Assembly (NCBI GenBank): GCA_014801585.1
Contig: JAAVDX010000004.1
Coordinates: 1 to 60,584 of the forward strand
Source: Bacteroides sp.
GTDB taxonomy: Bacteria > Bacteroidota > Bacteroidia > Bacteroidales > Muribaculaceae
Reading direction: 5' to 3'
DNA length: 60,584 bases
Part shown: positions 59,500 to 60,584 of the stretch, piece after piece
Layout of the letters: each line of letters starts with the position of its first letter
How positions within the stretch are numbered: position 1 is the stretch's first letter
Made by a program: the position numbers and the translations under genes
Notes under the pieces: model-generated
What the model saw: the letters and a program-made list of their open reading frames with translations, nothing else
What the model was told of the DNA's origin: nothing
Databases searched by the model: none

Positions 59500-60584
59500 A
59501 TGAATCAAGAAAATCAAAACGTTGAGCATAAGCGCATATGGAAAGACGAATACCTGAAATGGGTATCCGGCTTCGCTAATGCTCAGGGCGGAAAGATTTA
59601 TATTGGTATCGATGATGACTTGACTGTGGTTGGTGTTGAGAATCTTCATAGGCAGTTGGAAGATATTCCAAACAAGATTATCAATAATACCGGCGTGTTC
59701 CCGGAGACTAATCATATTACGATGGAGGGTAAGGACATTATTGAGATTATCATCGAACCCTGTGGAATGCCTATTTCTTATCGTGGCGTTTATTACTATC
59801 GTAGTGGCGCGACTAAACAAGAGTTTCGCGGGGCAGCTCTTCATCAGTTTCTTCTGAAAAAGATGGGATTGAATTGGGAGGACATCCCATGTGATGGAAT
59901 TACACTGGATGATATTGATGACGGTGCAATTCAATATTTCTTGGATCACGCTATCGATGAAGGTCGTATGGAATCAGAATCGCGTAAATCATCCAAAGAA
60001 GATGTCCTGTACAATTTAGGTCTTATTAAGGATGGTATTCCCACAAACGGCGCAGTTTTGCTATTTGGGAAATATCCTCAACGGAGATTTGTGACGTCCA
60101 GTTTTAAGATTGGCAGATTTGGTGCGGATGACGCGGACTTGTTAAGTCAAGACCAAATAGAAGGAAATCTTATACAAATGACTGATAAGATAATGCAGGT
60201 ATTAAGCAGCAAGTATCTTATCCGTCCGATACATTATGAGGGATTACAACGTAAAGAGCCGTTGGAAATTCCGGAAGAGGCGCTTCGTGAAATAATCTTC
60301 AATAGTATAGTCCACAAATTGCAATTCGGTACGTGGAATCAGATGAGCATCTATGATGACCATATTCGTTTATGGAACGAAGGTGTATTGCCGGAAGATT
60401 ATACTGTAGAAACTCTAATGAGTAAGCATACCTCTAAACCGCGTAATCCCAAGATGGCTCAGGTCTTCTACCGTGCAGGATTCATTGAGGCATGGGGTCG
60501 CGGCTATGAAAAGATAATGAAGGCTTTTGATAAAGCTAATCTTAAGCGTCCGGAATTCACAGTGGAACAAGGAGGTGTTACAGC
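59500..60584 (+). CDS. AlbA_2 (Schlafen-type) ATP-binding regulator, partial
   Basis: The first 361 codons of a gene running off the window. The start is ATG at 59500 (MNQENQNVEHKR). The N-terminal AlbA_2 DNA-binding domain (about 1-120) has KDEYLKWVSGFANAQGGKIY and YYYRSGATKQEF. The following part has the GHKL-like helicase-related region, EEALREIIFNSIVH, with RNPKMAQVFYRAGFIEAWGR, typical of COG2865 proteins (once called RecG-like). Usually a C-terminal winged helix follows. These proteins are often regulators or parts of mobile or defence loci. One change: the usual NAxxHRDY after EEALREI reads NSIVHKLQF, so the ATP site may be altered. Confidence 0.88.
   Translation, partial: MNQENQNVEHKRIWKDEYLKWVSGFANAQGGKIYIGIDDDLTVVGVENLHRQLEDIPNKIINNTGVFPETNHITMEGKDIIEIIIEPCGMPISYRGVYYYRSGATKQEFRGAALHQFLLKKMGLNWEDIPCDGITLDDIDDGAIQYFLDHAIDEGRMESESRKSSKEDVLYNLGLIKDGIPTNGAVLLFGKYPQRRFVTSSFKIGRFGADDADLLSQDQIEGNLIQMTDKIMQVLSSKYLIRPIHYEGLQRKEPLEIPEEALREIIFNSIVHKLQFGTWNQMSIYDDHIRLWNEGVLPEDYTVETLMSKHTSKPRNPKMAQVFYRAGFIEAWGRGYEKIMKAFDKANLKRPEFTVEQGGVT

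Noticed and set aside
59311..59949. 212-codon minus-strand ORF over the trmD terminator and AlbA_2 gene
   Set aside because: The opposite strand has a promoter and a family-like AlbA_2 domain; this frame has neither.

Overview
The window reads as a stretch of chromosome from a gut-type Bacteroidales bacterium; Muribaculaceae or a close relative is my best guess, inferred from gene content rather than shown. The main signs are Bacteroidota promoters (TTTG-N19/20-TAnnTTTG) in front of many genes, almost no Shine-Dalgarno sites, a DUF6377 regulator, a DUF4834 protein next to pssA/psd, a secreted protein with a T9SS-like C-terminal tail, a tyrosine-rich Wzc kinase, and genes for inositol lipids. 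Most of it is ordinary, densely packed chromosome.

Layout. 1-460: direct repeats, a hairpin and tRNA-Phe, possibly the edge of an integrated element. 0.6-2.9 kb (minus): a decayed SDR-like protein and a secreted M64 metallopeptidase. 3.0-7.0 kb: a polysaccharide O-acetylation cassette (SGNH hydrolase, MBOAT, DHHW/AlgX-like). 7.1-8.5 kb: a PurF paralogue without the N-terminal cysteine. 8.6-13.4 kb (minus): flippase, DUF2807 protein, tRNA-dihydrouridine synthase, M16 peptidase. 13.6-17.1 kb: GtrA, lipid kinase, DUF6377 regulator. 17.2-17.6 kb: an orphan transcription unit with strong promoter and terminator but no normal ORF. 17.7-24.9 kb (minus): fluoride channel, TPR protein, sigma-54, histidine kinase, HAD phosphatase, DUF4834, pssA, psd. 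25.1-29.9 kb: pheT, yebC, a coiled-coil membrane protein. 29.9-30.2 kb: tRNA-Leu and broken copies of its 3' half. 30.4-36.4 kb: a 1195-residue secreted protein, a YeiH exporter, a UbiA-like protein lacking its acidic motif. 36.6-42.5 kb (minus): tRNA-Pro, metK, SulP transporter, Wzc kinase. 42.8-47.8 kb: M24 peptidase, CCA-adding enzyme, PpiD/SurA-like chaperone.

48.0-58.5 kb is the most interesting part: an inositol/phospholipid supercluster. It holds a PgpA-type phosphatase, a canonical CDP-alcohol phosphatidyltransferase, a PAP2/IPC-synthase-like protein and an acyltransferase, then rlmN and pdxA, then a nucleotidyltransferase, an ATP-grasp enzyme, a second CDP-alcohol phosphatidyltransferase with an altered active-site motif, a HAD phosphatase, and a strongly codon-biased myo-inositol-1-phosphate synthase. 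The first set resembles the PI-phosphate route to inositol sphingolipids characterised in Bacteroides thetaiotaomicron. The second set resembles a CDP-inositol route plus an extra ATP-grasp step. Having both beside one inositol-phosphate synthase suggests two inositol-containing products, or one elaborated head group. trmD and a partial AlbA_2 (Schlafen-type) ATP-binding protein close the window.
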